Source: Moritella viscosa | GTDB lineage: Bacteria; Pseudomonadota; Gammaproteobacteria; Enterobacterales; Moritellaceae | DNA length: 64,000 nucleotides | Direction of reading: 5' to 3' | Assembly: GCA_000953735.1 (NCBI GenBank) | Contig: LN554852.1 | Coordinates: 248,001-312,000 of the forward strand | Part shown: positions 1-13,479 of the stretch, piece by piece | How positions within the stretch are numbered: position 1 is the stretch's first letter | Layout of the letters: every line of letters begins with the position of its first letter | Made by a program: the position numbers and the translations under genes | Notes under the pieces: generated by a model | The model's database searches: none | Seen by the model: the letters and a program-made list of their open reading frames with translations, nothing else | Told to the model about the DNA's origin: nothing

Positions 1-423
1 AAAAAAGTTACTGCATATATTAAGCTGCAAGTTTCAGCTGGTATGGCGAATCCTAGTCCACCGGTTGGTCCTGCACTTGGTCAACACGGTGTTAACATCA
101 TGGAATTCTGTAAAGCGTTCAACGCAAAAACAGATTCTGTAGAGAAGGGTTCACCGACTCCTGTTGTTATCACAGTTTATTCTGATCGTTCGTTCACGTT
201 CGTAACAAAGACTTCTCCAGCATCTTTCTTACTTAAGAAAGCGGCAGGCATCAAGTCTGGTTCTGGTCGTCCTAACACTGAGAAAGTGGGTACTGTTACT
301 CGCGCTCAGCTGGAAGAGATCTCTAACACTAAACAACCAGACCTTACGGGCGCTGATCTAGAAGCTATGGTTCGCACTATTGCTGGTACAGCTCGCTCAA
401 TGGGCTTGAACGTAGAAGGATAA
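1..423 (+). CDS. rplK: 50S ribosomal protein L11 (5' end cut by window)
   Basis: The frame is open from base 1 and runs [10 protein letters not shown] into the L11 core. The usual protein begins MAKK, so only the first two codons lie outside the window; an internal ATG at 43 is not the start. The visible 140 codons plus two match the usual length of 142. L11 binds the GTPase-associated centre of 23S rRNA together with L10. The proline-rich N-terminal segment ([11 protein letters not shown]) and the C-terminal rRNA-binding domain (GTARSMG near the end) are both present. rplA follows after 8 bp, so the two are co-transcribed. Confidence 0.98.
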   Translation, partial: KKVTAYIKLQVSAGMANPSPPVGPALGQHGVNIMEFCKAFNAKTDSVEKGSPTPVVITVYSDRSFTFVTKTSPASFLLKKAAGIKSGSGRPNTEKVGTVTRAQLEEISNTKQPDLTGADLEAMVRTIAGTARSMGLNVEG

Positions 424-431
424 TACTGATC

Positions 432-1130
432 ATGGCTAAACTTTCTAAACGTATGCGTACGATCCGCGAAAAAGTGGAATCTACAAAAGCTTACGAAATC
501 AACGAAGCTGTTGAACTTCTTAAAGAATTAGCATCTGCTAAATTCAAAGAAAGCATCGACGTTTCTGTAAACCTAGGTATTGATTCACGTAAATCTGACC
601 AAAACGTTCGTGGCGCTACTGTGCTACCACACGGTACTGGTCGTGAAGTACGTGTTGCAGTATTTACACAAGGTGCTAACGCTGAAGCGGCTAAAGCTGC
701 TGGCGCTGACATCGTAGGTATGGACGATCTAGCTGCACAAGTTAAAGCCGGTGAGCTTAACTTTGATGTTGTTATCGCATCTCCAGACGCTATGCGTGTT
801 GTTGGTCAACTAGGTCAAATCCTAGGTCCACGTGGTTTAATGCCAAACCCTAAAGTTGGTACTGTAACTCCTGACGTTGCGACTGCAGTTAAAAATGCTA
901 AGTCTGGTCAAGTTCGTTACCGTAACGACAAAGCTGGTATCATCCACACTACTATCGGTAAAGTGGATTTTGAAGCAGCGCAAATCAAGGAAAACCTTGA
1001 AGCTCTACTTAAAGCATTAAGCAAGTCAAAGCCTGCTTCTGCTAAAGGTCAATTCATCAAGAAGATCAGCCTATCTACTACGATGGGTGCTGGTCTAACT
1101 GTTGATGTTGCAACTGTAGAGACTAAATAA
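432..1130 (+). CDS. rplA: 50S ribosomal protein L1
   Basis: 232 residues against 234 in E. coli. L1 forms the mobile L1 stalk that binds 23S rRNA at the E site, and in enterobacteria it also represses its own rplK-rplA mRNA. The signature [14 protein letters not shown] is present near residues 130-145, and the flanking two-domain fold is complete. The ATG lies 8 bp after rplK. A hairpin follows the stop codon, and a long leader separates this gene from rplJ. Confidence 0.98.
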   Translation: MAKLSKRMRTIREKVESTKAYEINEAVELLKELASAKFKESIDVSVNLGIDSRKSDQNVRGATVLPHGTGREVRVAVFTQGANAEAAKAAGADIVGMDDLAAQVKAGELNFDVVIASPDAMRVVGQLGQILGPRGLMPNPKVGTVTPDVATAVKNAKSGQVRYRNDKAGIIHTTIGKVDFEAAQIKENLEALLKALSKSKPASAKGQFIKKISLSTTMGAGLTVDVATVETK

Positions 1131-1135
1131 TTTAC

Positions 1136-1168
1136 AGGAAGCAATTTATTTAGTATAATTTGCTTCCT
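1136..1168 (+). terminator. Hairpin after rplA (weak terminator or processing site)
   Basis: A perfect 9-bp stem, AGGAAGCAA (1136-1144) with TTGCTTCCT (1160-1168), closes a 15-nt AT-rich loop five bases after the rplA stop. Only TAAAATT follows rather than a clean T run, so strong termination is doubtful. It could be a partial terminator, an mRNA 3' stabiliser or a processing site between rplKA and rplJL. Confidence 0.45.
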
Positions 1169-1264
1169 TAAAATTAGTAGGTTGGTTAATACTAGTTTAT
1201 TAGCATTAACGGATTTACAAAAAATGTGGGTTGAAGTGAGTAAATTGAGTTTAATACTTAATTT

Positions 1265-1500
1265 GGTTCACTTCCGTCCAAGACCGTAGGAGTTGTACTT
1301 ACATTGTAAGCATAACTTAATAATGATCGGCTATTTTAGTTAATACTTGATCTTTCCTACGTAGATGGTGCAGGACCTCTGAAGAATTTATTTTTTTCTG
1401 GAATCCAAGCCGTAATGGTTCGACTTATATTACTGCCAAAAGCAAGATATTGGTCGGAAATTTTAAATACCGATTTTTTTCGGTTTTATCCAGGAGTATA
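1265..1500 (+). promoter_or_regulatory. Ribosomal protein L10 leader (rplJL autoregulation)
   Basis: The 374-bp gap between rplA and rplJ carries blocks I recognise from the E. coli L10 leader: AAGACCGTAGG near 1280, CCTACGTAGATGGTG near 1356, and a T-rich stretch followed by CTGG near 1390. In E. coli this RNA binds the L10-(L7/L12) complex and folds to hide the rplJ ribosome binding site. Just upstream of the rplJ SD (AGGAG, 1492-1496) the segment CCGA (1470-1473) could pair with either TCGG on its 5' side or CGG on its 3' side, a possible alternative fold. I could not pick a convincing rplJ promoter by eye. Confidence 0.7.
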
Positions 1501-1504
1501 GACC

Positions 1505-2008
1505 ATGGCATTAGGTCTCGACGACAAAAAAGCAATTGTTGCTGAAGTCAACGAAGCTGCCAAGGCTGCGCTTTCTGCAGTAGTTGCTGATTCACGTGGC
1601 GTTACTGTAGGTGCAATGACTGGTCTTCGTAAGCTTGCTCGTGAGAATGGCGTCTACATCCGTGTAGTACGTAACACTCTTATGAAGCGTGCTGTTGAAG
1701 GTACGGATTTTGCGTGCCTTAACGAAGTATTTACCGGTCCAACTCTGATCGCATTCTCTAATGAGCACCCAGGTGCTGCAGCTCGTCTTTTAAAAGACTT
1801 CGCTGCACAAGAAGAATCTTTCGAAGTTAAAGCGTTAGCATTTGAAGGCGAATTTATCGGTGCAGAAAACATTGATAAACTAGCTAAACTACCAACATAC
1901 GACGAAGCAATTGCTCAGTTAATGATGACTATGAAAGAAGCATCAGCTGGCAAACTTGTACGTACATTGGCTGCTTTACGCGATCAAAAAGAGCAAGAAG
2001 CTGCTTAA
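1505..2008 (+). CDS. rplJ: 50S ribosomal protein L10
   Basis: 167 residues; the E. coli protein has 165. L10 anchors L7/L12 dimers to the ribosomal stalk base. The N-terminal rRNA/L11-binding domain ([15 protein letters not shown]) and the C-terminal helix that holds the L12 dimers are complete. The SD AGGAG sits eight bases before the ATG. rplL follows after 47 bp, and the pair is probably controlled through the upstream leader. Confidence 0.98.
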   Translation: MALGLDDKKAIVAEVNEAAKAALSAVVADSRGVTVGAMTGLRKLARENGVYIRVVRNTLMKRAVEGTDFACLNEVFTGPTLIAFSNEHPGAAARLLKDFAAQEESFEVKALAFEGEFIGAENIDKLAKLPTYDEAIAQLMMTMKEASAGKLVRTLAALRDQKEQEAA

Positions 2009-2055
2009 TTTAGCCGCTTTGTCTAAAATAAATTTTAATATATTAGGAATGACAC

Positions 2056-2421
2056 ATGTCTATCACTAAAGACCAAATCATCGACGCAATTGCTGAACTT
2101 TCTGTTATGGAAGTTGTTGAATTAATCGAAGCAATGGAAGAAAAATTCGGCGTATCAGCTGCAGCTGCAGTTGTTGCTGGCGGCGGCGCTGCTGCTGCTG
2201 AAGAAGAGCAAACTGAATTCGACGTAATTCTTGCTTCTTTCGGCGAAAACAAAGTTAAAGCTATTAAAGCTGTTCGTGGCGCTACAGGTCTAGGTCTTAA
2301 AGAAGCTAAAGGTGTTGTTGAATCTGCACCAGTAGCTCTTAAAGAAGGCGTAGAAAAAGCTGAAGCTGAAGAACTTAAGAAAGTTCTAGAAGAAGCTGGT
2401 TGTACTGTTGAGATCAAATAG
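2056..2421 (+). CDS. rplL: 50S ribosomal protein L7/L12
   Basis: 121 residues, the usual size. It is the multicopy stalk protein that recruits translational GTPases (EF-G and EF-Tu, both encoded later in this window). It shows the N-terminal dimerisation helices, an Ala/Gly-rich hinge around residues 35-50 and the conserved C-terminal domain with [18 protein letters not shown]. The strong SD AGGAATG precedes the ATG. A partial terminator lies between it and rpoB. Confidence 0.98.
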   Translation: MSITKDQIIDAIAELSVMEVVELIEAMEEKFGVSAAAAVVAGGGAAAAEEEQTEFDVILASFGENKVKAIKAVRGATGLGLKEAKGVVESAPVALKEGVEKAEAEELKKVLEEAGCTVEIK

Positions 2422-2458
2422 TCTATTCTTAAATAGATTATTGCCCTCATAAGGCATT

Positions 2459-2489
2459 GGCTGGTGATTTTTTAATCGCCGGCCTTTTT
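2459..2489 (+). terminator. Partial terminator between rplL and rpoB
   Basis: An 11-bp stem with two G-T wobbles, GGCTGGTGATT (2459-2469) and AATCGCCGGCC (2474-2484), has a TTTT loop and is followed by five Ts. Its position matches the E. coli rplL-rpoB attenuator, which lets only part of the transcripts reach rpoBC and so sets the ribosomal protein to polymerase ratio. It must be leaky here too unless rpoB has its own promoter in 2490-2640. Confidence 0.85.
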
Positions 2490-2654
2490 GCGCTATAGGA
2501 TGTTTGGAAATTTCACATCATTTCAACCAAAATTCTGCGCACTGTTTAGAGCAATTCTTTTGTTCGAGACAGGATAAAAAACATATAATGATGTTGTTAG
2601 AGCTGTCCTTATTCAGGGCAGAGTGGGTCACTTATCAGCGAGCTGAGGAACCAA

Positions 2655-5600
2655 ATGGTTTACTCTAATACCGAAAAAAAACGTATCCGTAAAGACTTTG
2701 GTAAAAGTGCACCAGTTGTGGCTAAACCGCAAATGTTGGCTATCCAAACTAGCTCTTTTAAAAAGTTTTTAGAAATGGATCACACAGGTGAATACGGCCT
2801 GGAAGCAGCATTCCGTAGCGTGTTCCCTATTAAAAGTTACTCTGGAACTTCAGAACTTCAATATGTATCGTACCGTCTAGGTGAACCAGTATTTGACGTT
2901 AAAGAATGTCAAATCCGTGGTGTTACTTATTCTGCACCGCTGCGTGTTAAATTACGTCTTGTATTATACGATCGTGATGCACCAGCTGGTACTATTAAAG
3001 ATATCAAAGAACAAGAAGTCTACATGGGTGAAATCCCATTAATGACTGATACTGGTACTTTTGTTATCAATGGTACAGAGCGTGTTATCGTATCTCAGTT
3101 ACACCGTAGTCCTGGTGTATTCTTCGATCACGACAAGGGTAAAACTCATTCATCAGGTAAAGTATTATATAACGCACGCGTTATTCCTTACCGTGGTTCA
3201 TGGTTAGACTTTGAATTCGATCCGAAAGATAGTTTATTCGTTCGTATTGACCGTCGTCGTAAATTACCATCATCAATTATTCTTCGTGCACTAGAGTTCA
3301 CGACGGAAGAAATCTTAGCAATCTTCTTTGATACTACACGTTTTGAAGTTAAAGATGGCAAGTTATTGATGGAACTAATGCCAGATCGTCTACGTGGCGA
3401 AACTGCGGCATTTGACATTATTGCTAACGGTGAAGTATACGTTGAAAATGGTCGTCGTGTTACAGCTCGTCATATCAAGAAATTTGAAAAAGACGGCGTA
3501 ACAGAGATCGAAGTACCATTAGAGTATATCGCTGGTAAAGTTGCCTCTAAAGATTACGTTAATGAAGAAACAGGCGAAGTGATTGTTGCAGCGAATGCTG
3601 AACTAACACTAGAATCTGTTGCTGAATTGTCTCAAGCTGGTATCAAGGTAATTGATGTTCTTTATACGAACGACCTTGATGTAGGTAGTTATATGTCTGA
3701 CACATTACGTGTTGACTCAACTACTAACAAACTTGAAGCGTTAGTTGAAATCTACCGCATGATGCGTCCTGGTGAACCACCAACGCGTGAAGCGGCTGAA
3801 GGTCTTTTCCAAAATCTATTCTTCGCAGAAGAACGTTATGATCTATCTACTGTAGGTCGTATGAAGTTCAACCGCCGTATTGGCCGCGAAGAAGATACTG
3901 GCTCAGGCATTCTGAATAAAGCAGATATTGTTGAAGTGATGAAAACTTTGATTAATATCCGTAACGGTAAAGGCGAAGTTGATGATATCGATCACCTTGG
4001 CAACCGTCGTATTCGTTCAGTTGGCGAAATGGCAGAAAACCAATTCCGTGTTGGTTTAGTTCGTGTAGAACGTGCTGTTCGTGAACGTCTAAGTCTTGGT
4101 GATCTTGATGCAGTAATGCCACAAGATTTAATCAATGCTAAGCCGATTTCAGCTGCGATTAAAGAGTTCTTTGGTTCATCACAACTGTCTCAGTTCATGG
4201 ATCAAAATAACCCATTGTCAGAAGTGACGCACAAACGTCGTATTTCTGCATTAGGTCCTGGTGGTCTAACACGTGAACGTGCTGGTTTTGAGGTACGTGA
4301 CGTACATCCAACTCACTACGGTCGTTTATGTCCGATTGAGACTCCAGAGGGACCAAACATTGGTCTAATTAACTCACTAGCTGTATTTGCCCGTACTAAC
4401 GATTATGGTTTCTTAGAAACGCCATTCCGTAAAGTAATCAACGGTAAAGTCACTAATGACGTTCAATACCTTTCAGCTATCGAAGAAGGTCTGTATGCAG
4501 TAGCACAGGCTAACGCAACTATCGATACTAACGGTGTATTACAAGATGAATTTATTCCATGTCGTCACAAAGGTGAAACAACCTTTATGTCTTCGGATCA
4601 AATTCAGTATATGGACGTATCTCCACAGCAAATTATTTCTGTGGCGGCATCGCTAATTCCGTTCCTAGAACACGATGATGCTAACCGTGCATTGATGGGT
4701 GCGAACATGCAACGTCAAGCAGTACCAACACTAAATGCTGATAAGCCATTAGTGGGTACTGGTATCGAACGCGCGGTAGCAATCGATTCTGGTGTAACTG
4801 TTGTTGCAAAACGTGGCGGTTCAATCGACTATGCTGATGCAAGTCGTATCATCGTTAAAGTTAACGAAGATGAACTAGTACCTGGTGAAGCGGGTATTGA
4901 TATCTACACGCTAACTAAGTACACACGTTCGAACCAAAACACATGTATTAACCAACGCCCAACAGTATTAACTGGTGAAGCTGTGGTTAAAGGTGATGTG
5001 CTTGCTGACGGTCCTTCAACAGACCTTGGTGAATTGGCTCTTGGCCAAAACATGCGTATCGCATTCATGCCTTGGAATGGTTACAACTTCGAGGATTCAA
5101 TCCTTGTATCTGAACGTGTTGTAAAAGAAGATCGTCTAACGACTATCCACATTCAAGAATTATCATCGATTGCGCGTGATACTAAACTTGGTAGCGAAGA
5201 GATTACTGCGGACATCCCTAACGTGGGTGAAAGTGCATTATCTAAGCTAGATGAGTCTGGTATCGTTTACGTTGGTGCTGAAGTTAAGCCGGGTGATATC
5301 CTGGTAGGTAAAGTAACCCCTAAAGGTGAAACACAATTAACGCCTGAAGAAAAGCTTCTACGAGCTATCTTCGGTGAAAAAGCATCAGATGTGAAAGACA
5401 GTTCATTACGTGTACCTAACTCTGTTTACGGTACTGTAATTGACGTGCAAGTATTTACCCGTGATGGCGTAGATAAAGATAAACGTGCACAAGACATCGA
5501 ACAGATGCAATTACGTGAAGCGAAAAAAGATTTAACTGAAGAATTATCTATCTTCGAAGAAAGCTTATTCGGTCGCGTTAAATCTCTATTACTTACTGCA

Positions 5601-6692
5601 GGTAAAACGGAAGAGCAACTTAATGCTGTTTCTCGCGCACAATGGTTAGAGATTGTTCTTGCTGATGAAGAACAACAGACTCAATTAGAAGGCTTAGCTA
5701 AGCAACATGATGAGCTAAGAGCTGACTTTGATTCTAAGTTTGATATCAAACGCCGTAAAATTACCCAAGGTGATGACTTAGCACCGGGTGTACTTAAGAT
5801 TGTTAAAGTATACCTAGCTGTTAAACGTCGTATCCAACCGGGTGATAAGATGGCCGGTCGTCATGGTAACAAAGGTGTGATCTCAACAATCGTTCCTATT
5901 GAAGACATGCCACACGATAAGTTTGGTGAGCCAGTTGATATCGTACTGAACCCACTGGGTGTACCATCGCGTATGAACATCGGTCAGGTACTTGAAGTTC
6001 ACTTGGGCCTTGCTGCTCGTGGTATCGGTAGTAAAATCGATAACATGATTAAAGAGCAACAAGATCTTGCTAAGATCCGTGAATTTATGCAAAAAGCATA
6101 CGATATCGGTGATTCGCATCAGAAAGTTGATTTATCAACTTATTCTGATGAGCAAGTTCGTGTTCTTGCGCATAACTTACGTAAAGGTCTGCCAATGGCA
6201 ACACCTGCGTTTGATGGTGCTGCAGAAGCTGAAATCAAAGAAATGCTTAAACTGGCTGATTTACCAGAATCTGGCCAATTAGAGTTATTCGATGGCCGTA
6301 CTGGTGACCTATTCGAACGTCCAGTTACCGTTGGTTACATGTACATGCTGAAACTGAATCACTTGGTTGATGACAAGATGCATGCACGTTCTACCGGTTC
6401 TTACAGCCTAGTTACTCAGCAGCCGCTGGGTGGTAAAGCTCAGTTCGGTGGTCAGCGTTTCGGTGAGATGGAAGTATGGGCTCTGGAAGCATACGGTGCA
6501 GCATATACTCTACAAGAGATGCTAACTGTTAAGTCTGATGACGTGAATGGTCGTACTAAGATGTATAAAAACATCGTAGACGGCGATCATCGTATGGACC
6601 CAGGTATGCCTGAATCATTCAACGTATTGTTGAAAGAGATCCGCTCATTGGGTATCAACATCGAACTAGATGAAAACAAAGGTAAGAAATAA
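2655..6692 (+). CDS. rpoB: DNA-directed RNA polymerase subunit beta
   Basis: 1345 residues (E. coli 1342), full length. It forms one jaw of core RNA polymerase. The rifampicin pocket is wild type as far as I can read it: [16 protein letters not shown], then [14 protein letters not shown]. The C-terminal [19 protein letters not shown] segment that contacts beta' is intact. The SD TGAGGA lies just before the ATG. The beta-specific insertions typical of gammaproteobacteria are kept. It is followed after 100 bp by rpoC. Confidence 0.99.
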   Translation: MVYSNTEKKRIRKDFGKSAPVVAKPQMLAIQTSSFKKFLEMDHTGEYGLEAAFRSVFPIKSYSGTSELQYVSYRLGEPVFDVKECQIRGVTYSAPLRVKLRLVLYDRDAPAGTIKDIKEQEVYMGEIPLMTDTGTFVINGTERVIVSQLHRSPGVFFDHDKGKTHSSGKVLYNARVIPYRGSWLDFEFDPKDSLFVRIDRRRKLPSSIILRALEFTTEEILAIFFDTTRFEVKDGKLLMELMPDRLRGETAAFDIIANGEVYVENGRRVTARHIKKFEKDGVTEIEVPLEYIAGKVASKDYVNEETGEVIVAANAELTLESVAELSQAGIKVIDVLYTNDLDVGSYMSDTLRVDSTTNKLEALVEIYRMMRPGEPPTREAAEGLFQNLFFAEERYDLSTVGRMKFNRRIGREEDTGSGILNKADIVEVMKTLINIRNGKGEVDDIDHLGNRRIRSVGEMAENQFRVGLVRVERAVRERLSLGDLDAVMPQDLINAKPISAAIKEFFGSSQLSQFMDQNNPLSEVTHKRRISALGPGGLTRERAGFEVRDVHPTHYGRLCPIETPEGPNIGLINSLAVFARTNDYGFLETPFRKVINGKVTNDVQYLSAIEEGLYAVAQANATIDTNGVLQDEFIPCRHKGETTFMSSDQIQYMDVSPQQIISVAASLIPFLEHDDANRALMGANMQRQAVPTLNADKPLVGTGIERAVAIDSGVTVVAKRGGSIDYADASRIIVKVNEDELVPGEAGIDIYTLTKYTRSNQNTCINQRPTVLTGEAVVKGDVLADGPSTDLGELALGQNMRIAFMPWNGYNFEDSILVSERVVKEDRLTTIHIQELSSIARDTKLGSEEITADIPNVGESALSKLDESGIVYVGAEVKPGDILVGKVTPKGETQLTPEEKLLRAIFGEKASDVKDSSLRVPNSVYGTVIDVQVFTRDGVDKDKRAQDIEQMQLREAKKDLTEELSIFEESLFGRVKSLLLTAGKTEEQLNAVSRAQWLEIVLADEEQQTQLEGLAKQHDELRADFDSKFDIKRRKITQGDDLAPGVLKIVKVYLAVKRRIQPGDKMAGRHGNKGVISTIVPIEDMPHDKFGEPVDIVLNPLGVPSRMNIGQVLEVHLGLAARGIGSKIDNMIKEQQDLAKIREFMQKAYDIGDSHQKVDLSTYSDEQVRVLAHNLRKGLPMATPAFDGAAEAEIKEMLKLADLPESGQLELFDGRTGDLFERPVTVGYMYMLKLNHLVDDKMHARSTGSYSLVTQQPLGGKAQFGGQRFGEMEVWALEAYGAAYTLQEMLTVKSDDVNGRTKMYKNIVDGDHRMDPGMPESFNVLLKEIRSLGINIELDENKGKK

Positions 6693-6734
6693 GCTCTTTT
6701 TAAGAGATTATTCAGACTTTTGAATTAGCATTGC

Positions 6735-6761
6735 GCCTCGACTCATTTTGTGAGTTGAGGC
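6735..6761 (+). other. Intercistronic hairpin rpoB-rpoC
   Basis: GCCTCGACTCA (6735-6745) pairs with TGAGTTGAGGC (6751-6761) over 11 bp with one G-T wobble and a TTTTG loop. No T run follows, so this is more likely an mRNA stability or processing hairpin than a terminator. It ends 31 bases before the rpoC start codon. Confidence 0.7.
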
Positions 6762-6792
6762 TGCGTAGTTTTCACTCCCAGTGGAGAAAAAC

Positions 6793-9700
6793 GTGAAAGA
6801 CTTATTAAAGTTTCTAAAACAGCAAGGTAAGACCGAAGAGTTCGATGGTATCAAGATTGGTCTAGCTTCTCCGGAACAGATCCGTTCTTGGTCTTTTGGT
6901 GAAGTTAAAAAGCCAGAAACCATCAACTACCGTACCTTCAAACCTGAGCGTGACGGTTTATTCTGTGCGCGTATTTTCGGCCCAGTAAAAGATTACGAAT
7001 GTCTTTGCGGAAAATATAAGCGTCTGAAGCACCGTGGTGTTATCTGTGAAAAATGTGGCGTAGAAGTAACGCAAACTAAAGTTCGTCGTGACCGTATGGG
7101 CCACATCGAATTAGCGTCTCCTGTTGCACACATTTGGTTCTTGAAATCATTACCATCTCGCATCGGTCTATTACTAGACATGACGCTACGTGATATCGAA
7201 CGTATTCTTTACTTCGAATCATATGTTGTTATCGAACCTGGTATGACTTCGCTAGAGCGTGGCATGATGCTGACTGAAGAGCAGTATCTTGACAACCTAG
7301 AAGAATGGGGTGATGAATTTGATGCGAAGATGGGTGCAGAAGCTGTACTTTCTTTGTTACAAGATCTAAACCTAAGCCAAGACATTGAAGAAATGCGTGA
7401 AGAATTAGAGACTACAAACTCTGAAACTAAACGTAAGAAGATCACTAAACGTCTTAAACTAATGGAAGCATTCGCTGTATCTGGTAACAAACCAGAGTGG
7501 ATGATCATGAACGTACTGCCGGTATTACCGCCAGATCTTCGTCCATTAGTTCCACTAGATGGTGGCCGTTTTGCGACTTCTGATCTAAATGACCTTTACC
7601 GTCGTGTGATCAACCGTAATAACCGTCTAAAACGCCTATTAGATCTAGCTGCACCAGATATCATCGTACGTAATGAAAAACGTATGTTACAAGAATCTGT
7701 TGATGCACTATTAGATAATGGTCGTCGTGGTCGTGCGATTACAGGTTCTAACAAACGTCCTCTTAAATCTCTTGCTGATATGATCAAGGGTAAACAAGGT
7801 CGTTTCCGTCAGAATCTACTTGGTAAACGTGTGGATTACTCTGGTCGTTCTGTAATTACAGTTGGACCAACGCTACGCTTACACCAATGTGGTCTACCTA
7901 AGAAAATGGCACTTGAGCTATTCAAGCCATTCATCTACGGTAAATTAGAATCACTTGGTTTTGCTACAACGATTAAAGCAGCTAAGAAAATGGTTGAACG
8001 CGAAGGCGCTGAAGTTTGGGATATCCTAGACGGCGTGATCCGCGAACATCCAGTAATGCTTAACCGTGCACCAACTCTTCATAGACTTGGTATTCAAGCA
8101 TTCGAACCTGTTCTAATTGAAGGTAAAGCGATTCAGTTACACCCATTAGTATGTTCTGCATACAACGCCGATTTCGATGGCGATCAGATGGCTGTACACG
8201 TACCGTTAACAATTGAAGCTCAATTGGAAGCGCGTACACTGATGATGTCTACGAATAACATTCTTTCACCTGCGAATGGTGAACCGGTTATCGTACCTTC
8301 TCAAGACGTTGTATTAGGTCTTTACTACATGACTCGTTCTGGCGTTGCTGCTAAGGGTGAAGGCATGGTATTAGGTAGCCCTGAAGAAGCTGAAAAGCTT
8401 TATCGCAGCCACCTTGTTGAGCTACATGCACGTGTTAAAGTACGTATTACTGAACATCTTAAAGATGAAGACACTGGTGAAGTTACAGTTCGCACTGAAC
8501 TGAAAAACACAACAGTTGGTCGTGCGATCCTTTCGTTAGTAGCACCTAAAGGTCTACCATATGAATTAATCGATCCGGCTAAAACTTTATCTGCTGAAGA
8601 AGAAGCGAAACTTGAAGCGAATCCAGCTAACTGGATCCTGAAAGTATCTAACGAAGCGTTAGGTAAAAAGCAGATCTCTAAGCTACTGAATGACTGTTAC
8701 CGTCTATTAGGTCTGAAAGATACTGTTGTTTTCGCTGATCAACTAATGTACACCGGTTTCCATTACGCTGCACTTTCTGGTGCATCTGTTGGTATCGATG
8801 ACATGGTTATTCCTGACGCGAAGAAAACGCTAATTGATGAAGCTGAAGTTGAAGTAACTCAAATTCAAGAGCAATTCCAATCAGGTCTTGTTACTGCGGG
8901 TGAGCGTTACAATAAAGTTATTGATATTTGGGCGCGTGCCAATGAGCATATCTCAAAAGCAATGATGGATAACTTGTCTACAGAAACTAAAGTTAACTCT
9001 TTAGGTGATACTGAGACACAGAAATCTTTCAACAGCATTTACATGATGGCCGATTCTGGTGCTCGTGGTAGTGCGGCACAGATTCGTCAGCTAGCTGGTA
9101 TGCGTGGTCTGATGGCGAAACCGGATGGTTCAATTATTGAAACACCGATTACCGCTAACTTCCGTGAAGGTCTAAACGTACTTCAGTACTTCATCTCAAC
9201 GCATGGTGCGCGTAAAGGTCTAGCCGATACAGCACTTAAAACAGCAAACTCGGGTTACCTAACTCGTCGTCTTGTTGACGTTGCACAAGATCTTGTAATT
9301 AACGAGATTGATTGTGGTACTGAAAATGGTCTAATCATTACTCCTCATATTGAAGGTGGTGATGTTGTTGAACCATTACGCGATCGTGTTCTTGGTCGTG
9401 TTGTTGCTGAAGATGTATTAAAACCTGGTTCTGACGAAGTTCTATTACCACGTAATACATTACTTGATGAAAAACTTTGTGATTTCTTAGAAGAGCACTC
9501 AGTTGATCAAATGAAAGTACGCTCTGTAATTACTTGTGACAATGACTTCGGTGTTTGTGCAGCTTGTTACGGTCGTGATTTAGCACGTGGTGTTATGGTT
9601 GGTCAAGGTGAAGCAGTTGGTGTTGTTGCAGCACAATCAATTGGTGAACCTGGTACACAGTTAACGATGCGTACATTCCACATTGGTGGTGCGGCATCGA

Positions 9701-11076
9701 GAGCCTCTGCAGAAAATAATATCCAAGTGAAAAACACGGGTACTATTAAGTTCCATAACGAAAAATTCGTTGAGAACGCAGATGGCAAACTGGTTATTAC
9801 TTCACGTTCATCAGAAATTACGATTATTGATGAAAACGGTCGTACTAAAGAAAGCCATAAATTACCTTACGGTTCTGTTGTTGAATATAAAGACGGCGCA
9901 GCTGTTGAGTCTGGTAGCATTATTGCTAACTGGGACCCGCATACTCACCCAATCATCACCGAGGTGGCAGGTCAAATTAAGTTTGTTGACTTAATTGATA
10001 GTATCACGGTTACTAAGCAAACTGATGATCTAACTGGTCTATCTAGCACGGTAATTCTGGATCCTGCAGCACGTGTTGCCGCTGGTAAAGATTTACGTCC
10101 TATGGTTAAACTTGTTGATGCAGCAGGTAATGATTTATTCATTCCTGGTACAGAAGTTATTGCACAATACTTCTTACCTTCAAATGCAATCGTTAACTTA
10201 GAAGATGGCGCATTAGTGACTATTGGTGAAGCGTTAGCGCGTATTCCTCAAGAAAGCTCGAAAACACGTGATATTACGGGTGGTCTACCACGCGTAGCGG
10301 ATCTGTTTGAAGCTCGTCAGCCAAAAGATGCTGCTATTTTAGCGGAAATCTCAGGTACTATTAGTTTCGGTAAAGAAACTAAAGGTAAACGTCGTCTAGT
10401 TATCACACCTACTGATGGTGCTGAAGCTTACGAAGAGATGATCCCTAAATGGCGTCACTTGAACGTGTTCGAAGGTGAGAAGGTTGCTAAAGGTGAAGTT
10501 ATCGCCGATGGTCCTGAATCAGCACACGATATTCTACGTCTACGTGGTATTAGCCATGTTGCGAACTATATCGCGAACGAAGTTCAAGAAGTATACCGTT
10601 TACAAGGCGTAAAGATTAACGATAAGCACATTGAAACTATCGTTCGTCAAATGCTACGTAAAGCTAACGTAATCTCTGCTGGTGATAGTAACTTCTTACC
10701 AGGTGAGCAAGCTGAAGTTTCACGTCTGAAAATTGCTAACCGTCAGCTAGAAGCTGAAGGCAAGCAACCAGCCGTGTTCCAACACATGCTTATGGGTATT
10801 ACTAAAGCGTCTCTTGCAACTGAATCATTTATCTCAGCTGCATCGTTCCAAGAAACAACACGTGTTCTAACAGACGCTGCTGTTCATGGTAAGATTGATG
10901 ACCTTCGTGGTCTGAAAGAGAACGTTATCGTTGGTCGTCTGATCCCTGCAGGTACAGGCTTCTCTTATCACCAAGAACGTGCGAAAAAACGTGCTGGTAA
11001 AGTAGAAGAAGTAATGCAAGAAATCACTACTGATGAAGCTGAACAGAACTTAGCAAACCTACTAAATAACCTTTAA
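6793..11076 (+). CDS. rpoC: DNA-directed RNA polymerase subunit beta'
   Basis: 1427 residues from a GTG start. I chose 6793 because GGAG (6783-6786) sits six bases upstream and the protein then begins MKDLLKFLK like E. coli. It also puts the catalytic NADFDGD at residues 458-464, so the Mg-binding aspartates fall at 460, 462 and 464 exactly as in E. coli. A GTG at 6781 is in frame but has no SD. The N-terminal zinc cysteines (CLCGKYKR...CEKCG) are present. The tail is somewhat longer than the 1407-residue E. coli protein, with insertions in the middle (around residues 550-620). Confidence 0.98.
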   Translation: MKDLLKFLKQQGKTEEFDGIKIGLASPEQIRSWSFGEVKKPETINYRTFKPERDGLFCARIFGPVKDYECLCGKYKRLKHRGVICEKCGVEVTQTKVRRDRMGHIELASPVAHIWFLKSLPSRIGLLLDMTLRDIERILYFESYVVIEPGMTSLERGMMLTEEQYLDNLEEWGDEFDAKMGAEAVLSLLQDLNLSQDIEEMREELETTNSETKRKKITKRLKLMEAFAVSGNKPEWMIMNVLPVLPPDLRPLVPLDGGRFATSDLNDLYRRVINRNNRLKRLLDLAAPDIIVRNEKRMLQESVDALLDNGRRGRAITGSNKRPLKSLADMIKGKQGRFRQNLLGKRVDYSGRSVITVGPTLRLHQCGLPKKMALELFKPFIYGKLESLGFATTIKAAKKMVEREGAEVWDILDGVIREHPVMLNRAPTLHRLGIQAFEPVLIEGKAIQLHPLVCSAYNADFDGDQMAVHVPLTIEAQLEARTLMMSTNNILSPANGEPVIVPSQDVVLGLYYMTRSGVAAKGEGMVLGSPEEAEKLYRSHLVELHARVKVRITEHLKDEDTGEVTVRTELKNTTVGRAILSLVAPKGLPYELIDPAKTLSAEEEAKLEANPANWILKVSNEALGKKQISKLLNDCYRLLGLKDTVVFADQLMYTGFHYAALSGASVGIDDMVIPDAKKTLIDEAEVEVTQIQEQFQSGLVTAGERYNKVIDIWARANEHISKAMMDNLSTETKVNSLGDTETQKSFNSIYMMADSGARGSAAQIRQLAGMRGLMAKPDGSIIETPITANFREGLNVLQYFISTHGARKGLADTALKTANSGYLTRRLVDVAQDLVINEIDCGTENGLIITPHIEGGDVVEPLRDRVLGRVVAEDVLKPGSDEVLLPRNTLLDEKLCDFLEEHSVDQMKVRSVITCDNDFGVCAACYGRDLARGVMVGQGEAVGVVAAQSIGEPGTQLTMRTFHIGGAASRASAENNIQVKNTGTIKFHNEKFVENADGKLVITSRSSEITIIDENGRTKESHKLPYGSVVEYKDGAAVESGSIIANWDPHTHPIITEVAGQIKFVDLIDSITVTKQTDDLTGLSSTVILDPAARVAAGKDLRPMVKLVDAAGNDLFIPGTEVIAQYFLPSNAIVNLEDGALVTIGEALARIPQESSKTRDITGGLPRVADLFEARQPKDAAILAEISGTISFGKETKGKRRLVITPTDGAEAYEEMIPKWRHLNVFEGEKVAKGEVIADGPESAHDILRLRGISHVANYIANEVQEVYRLQGVKINDKHIETIVRQMLRKANVISAGDSNFLPGEQAEVSRLKIANRQLEAEGKQPAVFQHMLMGITKASLATESFISAASFQETTRVLTDAAVHGKIDDLRGLKENVIVGRLIPAGTGFSYHQERAKKRAGKVEEVMQEITTDEAEQNLANLLNNL

Positions 11077-11103
11077 TTGATTTGCTGAATGCAATTAAAG
11101 TCG

Positions 11104-11141
11104 TGTGTAAGTGATGACAGACCCACTGATTCACTTACACA
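11104..11141 (+). other. Hairpin after rpoC
   Basis: A perfect 11-bp stem TGTGTAAGTGA / TCACTTACACA (11104-11114 and 11131-11141) with a 16-nt loop sits 17 bases before the rpoBC terminator. It lacks a T run of its own and may protect the transcript 3' end. Confidence 0.55.
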
Positions 11142-11157
11142 TAGTTATTAGATAGTA

Positions 11158-11187
11158 AAGGCGCCCTTTTATAGGGCGCTTTTTTTT
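11158..11187 (+). terminator. rpoBC operon terminator
   Basis: GCGCCCT (11161-11167) pairs with AGGGCGC (11173-11179) around a five-base loop; flanking AAAG extends the stem and eight Ts follow. This is a textbook intrinsic terminator ending the rplKAJL-rpoBC unit. Confidence 0.93.
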
Positions 11188-11228
11188 GCTTGTTTTTTAG
11201 CGCAATACCAGTCTATACTCCGATACAT

Positions 11229-11313
11229 CTTGTCGGAGTGCTTTAGGGCTGAGACCATTTAATAATGGGATCCGTGGAACCTGATCAGGCTAATACCTGC
11301 GTGAGGAAACAAG
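11229..11313 (+). promoter_or_regulatory. TPP riboswitch (THI element)
   Basis: The conserved aptamer is readable in order: the P1 strand CTTGT (11229-11233), GGGCTGAGA (11247-11255), ACCTGATCAGG (11279-11289), TAATACCTGCGTGAGG and closing ACAAG (11309-11313). It binds thiamin pyrophosphate and should shut off the thiC operon when TPP is plentiful. Between it and thiC (150 nt) there is a bulged hairpin (GTAAGC 11345-11350 with GCTTAC 11372-11377) but no T-run terminator, so control is probably at translation initiation or by another route. Confidence 0.95.
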
Positions 11314-11447
11314 AGTGATTAATATGAATATTATTCGTGTGATTGTAAGCTAGCCATAGGGAAATCAGGCCGCTTACTGTTACATTTACGATCAATATAT
11401 CTATATCACTACTCTCCATACTCAACGACAAGCAATCATCTTATTAG

Positions 11448-13472
<2,025 letters not shown>

Positions 13473-13479
13473 TTATTTA

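Noticed and set aside
3188-3418. Antisense frames within rpoB, rpoC, tuf, tex and other genes
   Set aside because: They mirror codon bias of highly expressed genes and have no initiation signals or homology.
4160-4260. Rifampicin-resistance change in rpoB
   Set aside because: The pocket residues read as wild type.
6781-6792. GTG at 6781 as the rpoC start
   Set aside because: There is no SD before it; starting at 6793 restores E. coli numbering of the catalytic aspartates and uses GGAG at 6783.
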